Counted from the stretch's first letter, positions 1 through 9,179 are shown. The stretch: DNA of 64,000 nucleotides from DATAEY01 sp038199035 (GCA_038199035.1 JBBPZM010000047.1:1-64000), one strand, 5' to 3'. Made by a program: numbers and translations. Notes: generated by a model not told the origin, from the sequence alone.

Positions 1-582
1 CTCTCCAAGAACATCCTGCGCGGATTCACTGCGTTCGACGTCTTTCTCGAGCAGAACCCGGACTTCCGCGAGCGAGTCACCTTCATCGCCCAGCTCATGC
101 CTTCCCGCCAGGACGTTCCGGAGTACGCCGAGTACCTCGAGCGCATCGAGGCGCTGGTGGCGGTGGTCAACCACCGCCACGGCACCACCGACTGGATGCC
201 CATCCAGCTCAAGCTGCGCGACGACCTCGAGGAGGCCGTCGCCGCCTACAAGCACTACGACGTGCTCCTGGTCAACGCCATGTTCGACGGCATGAACCTC
301 GTCGCCAAGGAGGGGCCGCTGGTCAACGAGCGCGACGGCGTCTCGATCCTCTCCGAGAACACCGGAGCCCACGAGGAGCTGGGCGAGTTCGCGCTCTCGG
401 TCAACCCCTTCGACGTCCAGGAGCTGGCCGACTCCATCCACGCCGCCCTGACCATGGCACCGCCCGAGCGCGCGCGCCGCGCCCGCGGCCTCAAGGAGAT
501 CGTCACCGCCCGCGACCCCGGCGACTGGGTCGACGAGCAGCTGGCCGACATCCGCAAGAAGGAGCTGGTCGACGCGGCGTAG
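1..582 (+). CDS. otsA: Trehalose-6-phosphate synthase, C-terminal part (GT20)
   Basis: The reading frame is open from base 1, so only the last 193 residues are present and the start lies outside the window. The enzyme joins UDP-glucose and glucose-6-phosphate to give trehalose-6-phosphate in the cytoplasm. The visible part has the GT20 donor-site motif DGMNLVAKE (near residue 96), followed by the LSENTGAHEEL segment, in the order expected for the C-terminal Rossmann half. The family ends soon after this point, so the C-terminus looks complete. A retaining glycosyltransferase of another trehalose or glucosylglycerol type is a less likely alternative. Confidence 0.9.
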   Translation, partial: LSKNILRGFTAFDVFLEQNPDFRERVTFIAQLMPSRQDVPEYAEYLERIEALVAVVNHRHGTTDWMPIQLKLRDDLEEAVAAYKHYDVLLVNAMFDGMNLVAKEGPLVNERDGVSILSENTGAHEELGEFALSVNPFDVQELADSIHAALTMAPPERARRARGLKEIVTARDPGDWVDEQLADIRKKELVDAA

Positions 583-635
583 GGGCGCGTCGCGGGTGAG
601 CTCGCAGCTGCTCGGCGTCGCTCTAGTCCCGACCT

Positions 636-853
636 CGAGCGTCCCGGCGTGAGGATGCTCGAGCGCGGCTGAGAGGTCGGGGCGCACGGTGCGTCCGTCG
701 GGCAGCGTCACGTCACAGCCGCTTTGCCGCGCACGTCGGCTCTCGGGGCGCCCTGGGCGAGGTAGAGCACGTCGGCGTCCTTGTCGTAGACCACGTTGTC
801 GAAGCGATGGCCGTCCGGTGCGGTGACGGCATCGACGATCCGCTGAGGCCGGC
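636..853 (-). pseudogene. Decayed DUF2283-like gene remnant
   Basis: On the minus strand the translation contains GHRFDNVVYDKDADVLYL, which resembles the N-terminal strand-turn region of small DUF2283-type proteins. The middle of the usual domain is missing. The frame then stops at a TGA created within a tandem GTGAC-GTGAC (707-716 on the plus strand reads GTCACGTCAC). Removing one copy restores a frame reading VTLPDGRTVRPDLSAALE, which looks like a normal C-terminus. I infer a pseudogene with an internal deletion plus a 5-bp duplication. No convincing start codon remains. Confidence 0.4.
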
Positions 854-918
854 CGCCGCCTCCGCCCACCGCCGGCGCGGCGACCGAGCGGCCCGGTGGC
901 GACCCTGCCACGCAGCTT

Positions 919-1464
919 TCAGCCGGGTCCGAATTCGCCTCCGCCCAAGGGTGGCGGAGAGGATCGCGGGGCAGGCGGTCGCCGTGGGGTCGCTCGCGGC
1001 GGCGTCGGTACGGACGGCGTCGACCGCGACGAAGCAAGGGGCGGACGGCTGGCCGACGATCGAGGTTTGTCAGGTCGTCCGGGGCGACGCTCTGTCAACG
1101 CTTGCTCACGTCGAGGCTCCGCGCGAGGCGTAGCTCGCATACGAGCGTGATCGCCGCTCGCCTTGCGAGCAGCGGGCGGCCTGTGGACCGCAGGGCGGCT
1201 TGAAGGCCGAGCATGTCGCCCCGCCCCACGGCCCCGCGCCGCGGGCCGCGCCGGAGAGGGGACGGCGGGCGCCGCGGACGCGGGGCTGGGCGGGGGTTCG
1301 CCGCCGGGGATGGCGGCGGGAGGCGGCAGAGGAGGACCGTCGCCTCCCAGGCGGGGCCACGCCACGACGAGCCCGGCGACCGCCAGGGCGGCGAGCGTCC
1401 ACGCGACGTTCGCCCAGCGAATGCGGTCGCGCAGCGGCTCTGGTGCGTCGTGGGGCGGGGCCAC
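919..1464 (-). CDS. Possible single-pass membrane protein with Pro/Arg-rich tail
   Basis: Starting at GTG 1464 the translation begins VAPPHDAPEPLRDRIRW, continues into one hydrophobic helix (VAWTLAALAVAGLVVAW, about residues 20-36) and then a long Pro/Ala/Arg-rich tail. A short charged N-terminus, one helix and a proline-rich extension are plausible for a small envelope protein. The tail, however, has the composition expected of random high-GC antisense sequence, and the true C-terminus may be much earlier. I do not recognise a family with certainty. Confidence 0.3.
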   Translation of the reverse strand: MAPPHDAPEPLRDRIRWANVAWTLAALAVAGLVVAWPRLGGDGPPLPPPAAIPGGEPPPSPASAAPAVPSPARPAARGRGAGRHARPSSRPAVHRPPAARKASGDHARMRATPRAEPRREQALTERRPGRPDKPRSSASRPPLASSRSTPSVPTPPRATPRRPPAPRSSPPPLGGGEFGPG

Positions 1465-1579
1465 GACACCTAGAGGCGATCCGCCGGAGGACTCGCCCCC
1501 TAAGAGGAATCGCCCTGCTCCAGGCTCAAGCACCCTTGCTATGGTCCGCCGCCGCCGGCGCCGTCCGGTCGAACACCTC

Positions 1580-1978
1580 ATGGCACAGCTCTACGACCTC
1601 GTCCTTCTGCTCGACTCCGACGCTCCCAGCGAGCGCCGCGAGGAGGTCCTGCACGAAGTCGAGTCCGCGCTCTCGTCGCAGGGCGCGGTGGAGTCGAGGC
1701 ACCACTGGGGTGTGCGGAAGCTGTCCTACGAGATCGACCACCGCGCAGAGGCCGACTACCACCTCATCCAGTTCACCGGCTCGCCGGAGCTGCTGGAGTC
1801 GCTACAGCGAACGCTCAAGCTGGCCGACGTCGTGGTGCGCTTCCGGATCATCAAGGTGAAGCCCGGGACCCCCGCCCCCCCTGCGGGCCGGACCTCGGAG
1901 CCAGAGGCGGCAGAGGCGGGCGAGCGCGCGGAGGACGCCGAGGGCGCCGCTGCCGAGGGCGCCGCGCCCGTCGCCTAG
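1580..1978 (+). CDS. rpsF: 30S ribosomal protein S6
   Basis: S6 binds 16S rRNA in the platform of the small subunit together with S18, whose gene lies just downstream. The 132-residue product starts MAQLYDLVLLLDSD and contains the S6 core with the conserved RKLSYEI(D/K)-type strand (VRKLSYEIDHRAEADYHLI) and the LKLADVVVRFRIIK end. After residue 97 there is a Pro then Ala/Glu-rich tail, a common lineage-specific extension. ATG 1580 is chosen because longer in-frame starts would add Arg/Pro-rich sequence absent from the family. The order rpsF-ssb-rpsR-rplI is the classical operon. Confidence 0.95.
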   Translation: MAQLYDLVLLLDSDAPSERREEVLHEVESALSSQGAVESRHHWGVRKLSYEIDHRAEADYHLIQFTGSPELLESLQRTLKLADVVVRFRIIKVKPGTPAPPAGRTSEPEAAEAGERAEDAEGAAAEGAAPVA

Positions 1979-2204
1979 CGCCGCCACAGCCCCAGCGCGC
2001 CGGGCTCGGGTCGCGGACAGCACTGAGTTCGTCGAGGGGCACGCGGTGTCACGCGGGTCGGCGTTGTGTTCGCAACATCTCTGCGGAGGTTGCGGCCAAG
2101 ATCGGAGTCGCCGCCGACGCCGCGCCTAGACTCGAGATAGTCGCAATCCGGCCAGCCGCTCGAGCCGCCGCGACGCCGATCTTCCGCCCGTTGAAAGGAG
2201 CCCC

Positions 2205-2663
2205 ATGGCCGCTACGAACATCAACCGCGTCATCCTCACGGCGAACCTCACCAAGGATCCCGAGCTGCGCTCGCTGCCCAGCGGCACCGCAGTCTGCAGC
2301 CTGCGGGTGGCCTGCAACACCCGCCGCAAGGGTCAGAACGGCGAGTGGGAGGACAAGCCCAACTACTTCGACGTGACGGTATGGGGAGCGCAGGGCGAGA
2401 ACTGCGCGCGCTACCTCTCCAAGGGTCGTCCGGTGGCCATCGACGGCCGCCTCGAGTGGCGCGAGTGGGAGGCCTCGGACGGATCGAAGCGGCAGAGCAC
2501 GGAGATCGTCGCCGACTCCGTCCAGTTCCTCGGCAGCCGCGACGACGCCGGAAGCGGGAACGGGAACGGCTTCTCGCCGAAGAGCGACGTGCCCGTCGAC
2601 GAGCGTGACTTCCAGGCCGCGCCGGCCGCGGGAGCGACGGGCGACGACGACATCCCGTTCTGA
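2205..2663 (+). CDS. ssb: Single-stranded DNA-binding protein
   Basis: The product protects single-stranded DNA during replication and recruits partner proteins. The 152-residue protein has the OB-fold from residue 1 to about 110 (NRVILTANLTKDPELR and the VDGRLEWREWE strands), a flexible Gly/Asn region and the acidic tip GDDDIPF, which is the partner-docking tail. An AAAGGAG Shine-Dalgarno lies just before the ATG. The gene has 226 bp of upstream sequence after rpsF, with a TAGACT hexamer near 2127 that could be its own -10. Confidence 0.97.
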   Translation: MAATNINRVILTANLTKDPELRSLPSGTAVCSLRVACNTRRKGQNGEWEDKPNYFDVTVWGAQGENCARYLSKGRPVAIDGRLEWREWEASDGSKRQSTEIVADSVQFLGSRDDAGSGNGNGFSPKSDVPVDERDFQAAPAAGATGDDDIPF

Positions 2664-2813
2664 GCGAAGCGCCCACGAACAGCTCCGACGAGGGGGCCGA
2701 AGCGGTGCCGCGCCGTCGTCGGAGGGTGCGCCCACAACAGGTCGCTCGCTAGACTTCCGCGCTCGGCGCCGCGCGAGCGGCGCTTCGAACGACCGGCGAG
2801 GCACAGACGCACC

Positions 2814-3143
2814 GTGGCAAAGCAACGCAATCGAAGGGCTCCGACGCGCAGGCGCGACCGCAAGGGCGGCCCCGGCTCCGGCCGGCGCAAGCCGTGTCCG
2901 TACTGCCGCGACAAGATCCCCCAGGTCGACTACAAGGACGTCGGGGCGCTGCGGCGCTTCGTCTCCGACAAGGGCAAGATCCGCTCGCGGCGCATCACCG
3001 GCGCCTGCCGCCGGCACCAGAGCCAGATCGCCCGGGCGGTCAAGCGGGCGCGCGAGCTGTCGCTCCTGCACTACGTGTCCGACGACCACCAGGAGCGCGG
3101 CGACGGTCGGCGCGATCGCCGGGACCGCGACGACCGGCGCTAG
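2814..3143 (+). CDS. rpsR: 30S ribosomal protein S18
   Basis: S18 pairs with S6 on the 30S platform. The 109-residue product starts with GTG and keeps the conserved core from CPYCRDKIPQVDYKD to ALRRFVSDKGKIRSRRITG. It has a C-x2-C pair (C28, C31) plus C65 and H68, which suggests a zinc-binding paralogue type. The C-terminus is a charged Arg/Asp-rich extension. A TAGACT hexamer about 60 bp upstream could be a -10 element. The next gene, rplI, begins 10 bp after its stop. Confidence 0.95.
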   Translation: MAKQRNRRAPTRRRDRKGGPGSGRRKPCPYCRDKIPQVDYKDVGALRRFVSDKGKIRSRRITGACRRHQSQIARAVKRARELSLLHYVSDDHQERGDGRRDRRDRDDRR

Positions 3144-3153
3144 CGGCCGCCCC

Positions 3154-3603
3154 GTGCCCCAGGCCATCCTCCTCCAGGACGTCGACCCGCTGGGCGCGCG
3201 GGGGACCGTCGTCGACGTCTCTCCCGGCTACCTGCGCAACTACCTCGTCCCCCGCAAGCTGGCCCAGCCGGCGACCAAGGGCGCCCTCGAGGCCGCTCGG
3301 ACGCGCCACGAGGCCGCCGAGCGCGCCCGCCAGGTGTCGGCGCAGCGAGCGCAGGAGCACGCGTCGCTGCTGACCAAGACCGTGCTGACGATCCCCCAGC
3401 AGGCCGGCGAGGACGGGCGCCTCTTCGGCTCGGTCACCGCCCAGGACATCGTCGACGCGATCCGCGACGCCCGGGGCATCCGCGTCGACCGGCGCAGGGT
3501 GCACCTCGACGACCCGATCCGCCACGTGGGAACCCACATGGTCGTGGTCGAGGTGGCCGACCAGGTGACCGCGACCATCAAGACGATGGTCGTCGCCCGG
3601 TAG
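3154..3603 (+). CDS. rplI: 50S ribosomal protein L9
   Basis: L9 binds domain V of 23S rRNA at the base of the L1 stalk. The 149-residue length is normal. The N-terminal domain has the conserved GARGTVVDVSPGYLRNYLVP segment, followed by the long charged connecting helix (about residues 45-75) and the C-terminal RNA-binding domain ending VTATIKTMVVAR. GTG 3154 is selected because it gives the family N-terminus (PQAILLQDVDPLG) and lies 10 bp after rpsR, consistent with cotranscription. Confidence 0.95.
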   Translation: MPQAILLQDVDPLGARGTVVDVSPGYLRNYLVPRKLAQPATKGALEAARTRHEAAERARQVSAQRAQEHASLLTKTVLTIPQQAGEDGRLFGSVTAQDIVDAIRDARGIRVDRRRVHLDDPIRHVGTHMVVVEVADQVTATIKTMVVAR

Positions 3604-3645
3604 CGGCCTTTCAGGCTCTCGCTCGACTCGACGGCCGCTTCGCCC

Positions 3646-3651
3646 TACCCT
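3646..3651 (+). promoter_or_regulatory. -10 element TACCCT, leaderless spacing
   Basis: TACCCT is followed by 8 nt and then GTG 3660. This spacing would place the transcription start at or beside the start codon. It is one of a series of such sites in the window. Confidence 0.45.
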
Positions 3652-3659
3652 GGGGGTGC

Positions 3660-3887
3660 GTGCCGCCATCCACCCCGATAGCCCGCCAAGTCGCGCCGAT
3701 TGCCGTCGCGCTGGCGGTGATGGCCTTCCTGGCCTTCGTGGTCTTCGACGAGACCCTCGGTGAGTTCCTCGCCGCGCTGGTCATCGTCATCCCGGGGTCG
3801 CTGCTCGGCGTCCTCCTCGGGCGCAGGCGTCGCGAGGAGCGCCCGACGGTGAGAGACCCCGAGCCTGGTCAGAGCGCCCGACGGTGA
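3660..3887 (+). CDS. Small two-helix membrane protein
   Basis: The 75-residue product has two hydrophobic helices (about 11-28 and 36-54: VAPIAVALAVMAFLAFVVF and LAALVIVIPGSLLGVLLG) and then an Arg-rich cytoplasmic tail. I do not recognise a named family. Start GTG 3660 follows a TACCCT -10 by 8 nt. The C-terminus has been changed by a 35-bp tandem duplication: in the second copy the original frame would read RPTVSDPEPR and stop, whereas the present protein ends VRDPEPGQSARR. Confidence 0.6.
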   Translation: MPPSTPIARQVAPIAVALAVMAFLAFVVFDETLGEFLAALVIVIPGSLLGVLLGRRRREERPTVRDPEPGQSARR

Positions 3888-3915
3888 GCGACCCCGAGCC
3901 TCGCTAGAGCGCCCG
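3838..3915 (+). repeat. 35-bp tandem duplication, two copies plus partial third
   Basis: Copy one (3838-3872) and copy two (3873-3907) both begin AGCGCCCGACGGTGAG and differ at about five positions. A third partial copy (AGCGCCCG) starts at 3908. The duplication spans the 3' end of the small membrane-protein gene and shifts its terminal frame. Confidence 0.85.
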
Positions 3916-4155
3916 CTTCGAGCGTCTCGCGCTTCCAGAGGCGCCGGCCTGGGCCAGCGCTCCCTGCGAGCGGCCCGAACCGACGGACACCCGGGTTCGC
4001 AGGCCTGCGCCGCGTCAGTCACGGCTTTGGAAAACTTCGCCAACTAGCGGGATGCTCTCCGGTCGGCCGCCGGGCACGGACGTAAAGTCGCCGGCTCATG
4101 CGCCGTCTCTCAGACTCGATGCCCGCCGCTCCGCGCGTGGTGGGGAAGACCCTTC

Positions 4156-5523
4156 ATGGCCACGGTTGAGCGCCTGCCGGGGCTGCCGCCCCCGCACAAC
4201 CTCGAGGCCGAGCAGTCAGTCCTCGGCGCCATCCTGCTCAGCGATCGCGCGCTCTATCCGGTCGCCGTCGAGGATGGGCTGCGGCCCGACGACTTCTATC
4301 GCGACCAGCACCGCATCATCTACGCGGCCATGCTGCGGCTCCACGAGGAGGGCCGCCCAATCGACATGGTCACCCTCACGGAGTACCTGCGCCAGGGCGG
4401 GCGCCTGGAGGAGGCCGGCGGCGAGGCCTCCCTGCACGCGCTGGCCGCCAGCCCGCCCGCCGTGGGCCACGTCCGCTACTACGCGGAGATCGTGCGCGGC
4501 AACGCGCTCGAGCGGGCTCTGCTGGCGACGGTCTACGACGTGCAGGCCAGCGTCCTCGAGCGCACCGGGACCCCGCGCGAGCTGGTCGAGCAGGCCGAGC
4601 GGGCGATCCTCGACGTCGCCGACGACGGGCGCCGCCAGGAGTTCAAGGTGGTGGCCGACGTCCTCCACGTCGAGCTCGACAAGCTGGAGAAGCTGTCGCG
4701 GGAGGGCACCGCCCTCACCGGCACTCCCACGGGGTTCCGCGACCTCGACGAGCTCACCGGCGGCTTCCAGCCCGGCAACCTCATCGTCCTGGCCGCCCGC
4801 CCGGGGATGGGCAAGAGCGCGCTGGTCACGAACATCGCCGAGAACGCGGCGATCGACCACAACAAGACGGTCGCCCTCTTCTCGCTGGAGATGTCCGAGG
4901 CGGAGCTGGCGCAGCGCTTCATCGCCTCCCAGGCCCGCATCAAGGGCGACGAGCTGCGCAAGGGCCGGGTGGCCGAGAACCGCTGGCCGAAGATCCTCCA
5001 GGCCAGCCAGCGACTCTCCCAGGCACGGCTGTTCATCGACGACACCAGCGACGCCGGCGTGCTCGAGGTCCGGGCCAAGGCGCGGCGGCTGCACAGCCGG
5101 GAGCCCAACGGCCTGGGCATGGTGATCGTCGACTACCTCCAGCTCATGCGCGCCGACGGGCGCACCGACAACCGCGCCGAGCAGGTCGGCCAGATGAGCC
5201 GCGGACTCAAGATCCTCGCCCGCGAGCTCGACGTGCCCGTGGTCGCGCTCTCCCAGCTCAACCGCAACGTCGAGCAGCGGATGGACAAGCGCCCCCTGCT
5301 GTCGGACCTCAGAGAAAGCGGCAGCGTCGAACAAGATGCCGACCTCGTGATGTTCATCTTCCGCGACGAGTACTACAACCGCGACGACTCCGAGCACCAG
5401 GGCGAGGCCGAGCTGATCATCGCCAAGCACCGCAACGGCCCGCTCGGCAAGGTCACGCTGACCTTCCGCGACAAGTACCCCAAGTTCATGAACTTCGTCG
5501 ACCCCGGGCGCTTCGACGCGTGA
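4156..5523 (+). CDS. dnaB: Replicative DNA helicase DnaB
   Basis: This hexameric helicase unwinds DNA at the fork. The 455-residue protein has the N-terminal helical domain (residues 15-115, starting PHNLEAEQSVLGAILL) and the RecA-like domain with Walker A RPGMGKSAL (about 214-222), Walker B IVDYLQLM (about 322-329) and the late motif SDLRESGSVEQDADLV. No intein interrupts it. The stop codon lies inside a tandemly repeated 18-bp unit shared with the start of the downstream DnaC-like gene. Confidence 0.97.
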   Translation: MATVERLPGLPPPHNLEAEQSVLGAILLSDRALYPVAVEDGLRPDDFYRDQHRIIYAAMLRLHEEGRPIDMVTLTEYLRQGGRLEEAGGEASLHALAASPPAVGHVRYYAEIVRGNALERALLATVYDVQASVLERTGTPRELVEQAERAILDVADDGRRQEFKVVADVLHVELDKLEKLSREGTALTGTPTGFRDLDELTGGFQPGNLIVLAARPGMGKSALVTNIAENAAIDHNKTVALFSLEMSEAELAQRFIASQARIKGDELRKGRVAENRWPKILQASQRLSQARLFIDDTSDAGVLEVRAKARRLHSREPNGLGMVIVDYLQLMRADGRTDNRAEQVGQMSRGLKILARELDVPVVALSQLNRNVEQRMDKRPLLSDLRESGSVEQDADLVMFIFRDEYYNRDDSEHQGEAELIIAKHRNGPLGKVTLTFRDKYPKFMNFVDPGRFDA

Positions 5524-5595
5524 GCCGCAGGCAAGCTCCCGACCCCTTCGACGCGTGAGCCGCCAAGCCCCCGACACCTTCGACGCATGAGCCGC
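5511..5595 (+). repeat. Tandem repeat across the dnaB stop and the dnaC-like start
   Basis: The 18-mer CTTCGACGCGTGAGCCGC occurs at 5511-5528 and 5546-5563, and with one change (GTG to ATG) at 5578-5595. The spacers (17 and 14 bp) are also related: both contain CAAGC followed by CCGAC. The first copy contains GTGA, where the dnaB stop TGA overlaps a possible GTG start. Confidence 0.9.
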
Positions 5596-6279
5596 GCCTG
5601 CCCCTACGACCAGTGCGACGGCAGCGGCTTCCTGGTCGACGAGGAGTCCAACACGGCGCGGCCGTGCCGCTGCCGCCCGCAGCGCATCAGCCGGGCGCGG
5701 GCGCGCAGCCTCTCGGCCGTCATCCCCCGCCGCTTCCAGGGAGTCTCCTTCGATCGCGCGCCGGTGGTCGACATGGACGCGACGGTGGTGCGCGAGGTGC
5801 GACGCTACGTCGACGACCTCGGCCCCAACCTCGACGCCGGCCGCGGCGTGTGGTTCGAGGGCGATGTGGGCACGGGCAAGACCACGCTGGCCATGCTGAT
5901 CTCCAAGGCCGCGCTCGACGCCGGGCGCTCGGTGGCCATCTACTCCCTGCCGCGCCTGCTGGCGGAGATCCGCAAGACCTTCGACGACCAGTCCGAGCGC
6001 TCCTACCTCGAGCTGATGGACCGCCTGACGGCGGTGGACCTCCTCCACGTCGACGACCTGGGGGCGGAGAAGACCAGCGAGTGGGTGCTCGAGCAGCTCT
6101 ACGCCATCATCAACGCCCGCTACGAGGACCGCCGCGGCCTGGTCATCACCACGAACCTCCAGCCGCATCAGCTGGAGGAGCAGATCACGCCTCGCACGGT
6201 CTCGCGGCTGGTCGAGATCTGCGGTGATCCCCTGCCGCTCTACGGACACGACCGGCGCAAGGACCAGTTCGTGGCCTAG
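5587..6279 (+). CDS. DnaC/DnaI-like helicase-loader ATPase
   Basis: This AAA+ ATPase is of the type that loads DnaB helicase on DNA. The 230-residue protein has an N-terminal cysteine cluster (C5, C10, C27, C29) likely binding zinc, as in DnaI/DnaC loaders, then Walker A GDVGTGKTTL (about 97-106) and Walker B LLHVDDLGAEK (about 153-163), a sensor region ITTNL and an arginine near SRLVE. The ATG lies in the third copy of a tandem repeat that begins at the dnaB stop, so the two genes probably once overlapped. An IstB-like transposition ATPase is the main alternative, but no transposase is nearby. A DciA homologue is also present in the window. Confidence 0.85.
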   Translation: MSRACPYDQCDGSGFLVDEESNTARPCRCRPQRISRARARSLSAVIPRRFQGVSFDRAPVVDMDATVVREVRRYVDDLGPNLDAGRGVWFEGDVGTGKTTLAMLISKAALDAGRSVAIYSLPRLLAEIRKTFDDQSERSYLELMDRLTAVDLLHVDDLGAEKTSEWVLEQLYAIINARYEDRRGLVITTNLQPHQLEEQITPRTVSRLVEICGDPLPLYGHDRRKDQFVA

Positions 6280-6333
6280 CCGCCGCGCTGCCGCTGCCCT
6301 GGCGCGCGTCCGTCGACGTCCATAACCCCCGCG

Positions 6334-6339
6334 TAGACT
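6334..6339 (+). promoter_or_regulatory. -10 element TAGACT of purA, leaderless spacing
   Basis: TAGACT is followed by 7 nt and then the purA ATG at 6347. A partial -35 (TCGACG) is too close (15 nt) to be convincing. The transcript probably begins at the start codon. Confidence 0.55.
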
Positions 6340-6346
6340 GGAACGC

Positions 6347-7687
<1,341 letters not shown>

Positions 7688-7731
7688 CTGATTCTCCGGC
7701 GGCGTGTCTCGCGGGGGCGCGGCTCGCTCAT

Positions 7732-8487
7732 CTAGCTCGCCGCGAGGCCCGGCGTCCGGCGGGGGCTGTCGCTTTCCCGGTGAGGGCCTGCGGGACCGCC
7801 GTCCTCGAGCACCTGCGCCTCGCCCTGGCGCAACGTACGACGCACGATCGCGATGGCCCCGAGCAGGCCCAGCGCGGACAGGGTGATCTGCACCGAGAGG
7901 ATGCCCTCCTCGCTCCAGTAGACGTCCTCGAGCACCAGCAGCAGCGCGGATTCGTCGAGGGTCAGCGCCGCGCCGATGCCGAACGGGATGGCCAGCCATC
8001 GCTCGGCGTCCTCGCTCTCCGTGACGAGCGCAACGCCGCCGGCGAAAAAGGCCAGGACGATGCCGGGGACGAAGTGGTGAATATGGCGGCGGCCGACCAC
8101 CACCTCGCGGAACGGCCCGAACTGGCCCCGCGAGCGGATGACCCAGGTGGTGGACCGGACGAACCCGAACGTCAGGGCAAAGGAGACGAGGAGGTTGAGC
8201 AGGGCGTTCTCGCGCGTGCTGGCGATGCGGTAGCCCTCCACCGCCACCTCGACCGACTGACGTGCCGCCTCGCCCGCGGCGGCGAGGACATCGTCGGCCT
8301 CGGCAGGCAGCGGCGCCGACCCGCGGCGCCACACGCGACCGAGCTCGCCAGCCACCGCCACTCCCGTCGTGGTCAGGGCGACCACGGCGATCCCGAAGGT
8401 CGTGCGGTCCAGGCGGCGGCGCACGCGCCGCCGATGCGGCGAGATGAGGCGGGCGACCGTTCCGCTGCTCAGGGGCAGGACGGTCAT
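7732..8487 (-). CDS. Polytopic membrane protein with HIHH motif
   Basis: The 251-residue product has about five hydrophobic helices (roughly 28-48, 94-113, 130-152, 160-183, 197-215). Between helices two and three is a striking histidine cluster, VGRRHIHHFVPGI, suggestive of metal binding at the membrane surface, and helix four carries DES (LTLDESALLL). I do not recognise a characterised family. ATG 8487 overlaps the stop of the upstream acyltransferase gene (ATGA), so it is translationally coupled to the nucleotide-sugar operon. A role in export or modification of that product is only a guess. Confidence 0.75.
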   Translation of the reverse strand: MTVLPLSSGTVARLISPHRRRVRRRLDRTTFGIAVVALTTTGVAVAGELGRVWRRGSAPLPAEADDVLAAAGEAARQSVEVAVEGYRIASTRENALLNLLVSFALTFGFVRSTTWVIRSRGQFGPFREVVVGRRHIHHFVPGIVLAFFAGGVALVTESEDAERWLAIPFGIGAALTLDESALLLVLEDVYWSEEGILSVQITLSALGLLGAIAIVRRTLRQGEAQVLEDGGPAGPHRESDSPRRTPGLAAS

Positions 8488-9179
8488 CGGCGCCCCCCCT
8501 CGTCGACCACCCGTGCCGGCGCGCCCGCCACCGTGCTGCCCGCCGCCACCGAGCGCGTGACCAGCGCTCCCTCGGCCACCGTCGCCTTCTCGCCCACCTC
8601 GACGCCCGGCACCAGCACCGCTCCGTCGCCCACGCGGCACGCCCGCCGCAGGCTCGCGCCGACCAGCGGCTCCCCTGGAGCGTGGCGGCCCATCGTGTCG
8701 TCGTTGGTGGTCACCACCCCGGCGCCCACGGCGGCTCCCTCCTCCATGACGCTCCCGGCCGTCACGTAGGCGCCGGCCCCGACCACGACGTCCTCTCCGA
8801 CGGCCACGTCGTTGTCGACGGCGGCGGCCGGGCCGAGCTGCGCCCGCGCACCGATGACCGCGCTCTCGCGGACGAACACCGCCTCGCCGACCACGGCGCC
8901 CGGGCCGATCGACGCGCCGGCGAGGACCACGGCCCCCGGACCGATCGACGCGCGCTCGCCCACCTCGAGCGGAACCGGCGCCTCGCGGCGAGCGCTCGTG
9001 CGCGCCGACAGCCGCGGCGCCTTGCCCAGCACCGCCCCCTGACCGACCGTCACCCCGTCCCCGATCACCGTGCCCGCGTGCACGACGACGCCGGGGCCGA
9101 GCGACACGCCGTCGCCCAGACGGACGCCGTCCCCCAGCACCGGCTCGGGAAGCCCCTCGGGCTCAGCGGGCGGGAGCAC
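8484..9179 (-). CDS. Hexapeptide-repeat acyltransferase (left-handed beta-helix)
   Basis: The 231-residue protein is almost entirely hexapeptide repeats of the (V/I/L)-G-x4 type, e.g. LGDGVRLGDGVSLGPGV and VGEDVVVGAGAYVTAG, forming a left-handed beta-helix. An insertion (about residues 50-72, KAPRLSARTS) lies where the LpxA/WlbB/PglD group has a loop. Start GTG 9179 is supported by a GGGAGG motif 4-5 nt upstream and overlaps the upstream oxidoreductase by 17 bp. In context it probably acylates an amino group of a nucleotide sugar. The typical catalytic histidine is not obvious, so activity is uncertain. Confidence 0.8.
   Translation of the reverse strand: MLPPAEPEGLPEPVLGDGVRLGDGVSLGPGVVVHAGTVIGDGVTVGQGAVLGKAPRLSARTSARREAPVPLEVGERASIGPGAVVLAGASIGPGAVVGEAVFVRESAVIGARAQLGPAAAVDNDVAVGEDVVVGAGAYVTAGSVMEEGAAVGAGVVTTNDDTMGRHAPGEPLVGASLRRACRVGDGAVLVPGVEVGEKATVAEGALVTRSVAAGSTVAGAPARVVDEGGRR

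Larger units (their letters stand above)
583..1579. other. Long low-confidence stretch between otsA and rpsF
   Basis: Nearly 1 kb separates two confident genes. All six frames are open for long distances because of GC content, but most translations are Arg/Pro-rich and not protein-like. Two exceptions are listed separately: a degraded DUF2283-like remnant near 636-853 and a possible one-helix membrane protein at 919-1464, both on the minus strand. I see no RNA gene, mobile element or clear terminator here. A weak extended -10 (TGCTATGGT near 1536-1544) precedes rpsF. Confidence 0.5.

Noticed and set aside
4156..5523. Possible intein in dnaB, gyrB or other replication genes given the nearby LAGLIDADG protein
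   Set aside because: dnaB, gyrB, gyrA and dnaN are continuous with normal motif spacing; no intein splice motifs are present.
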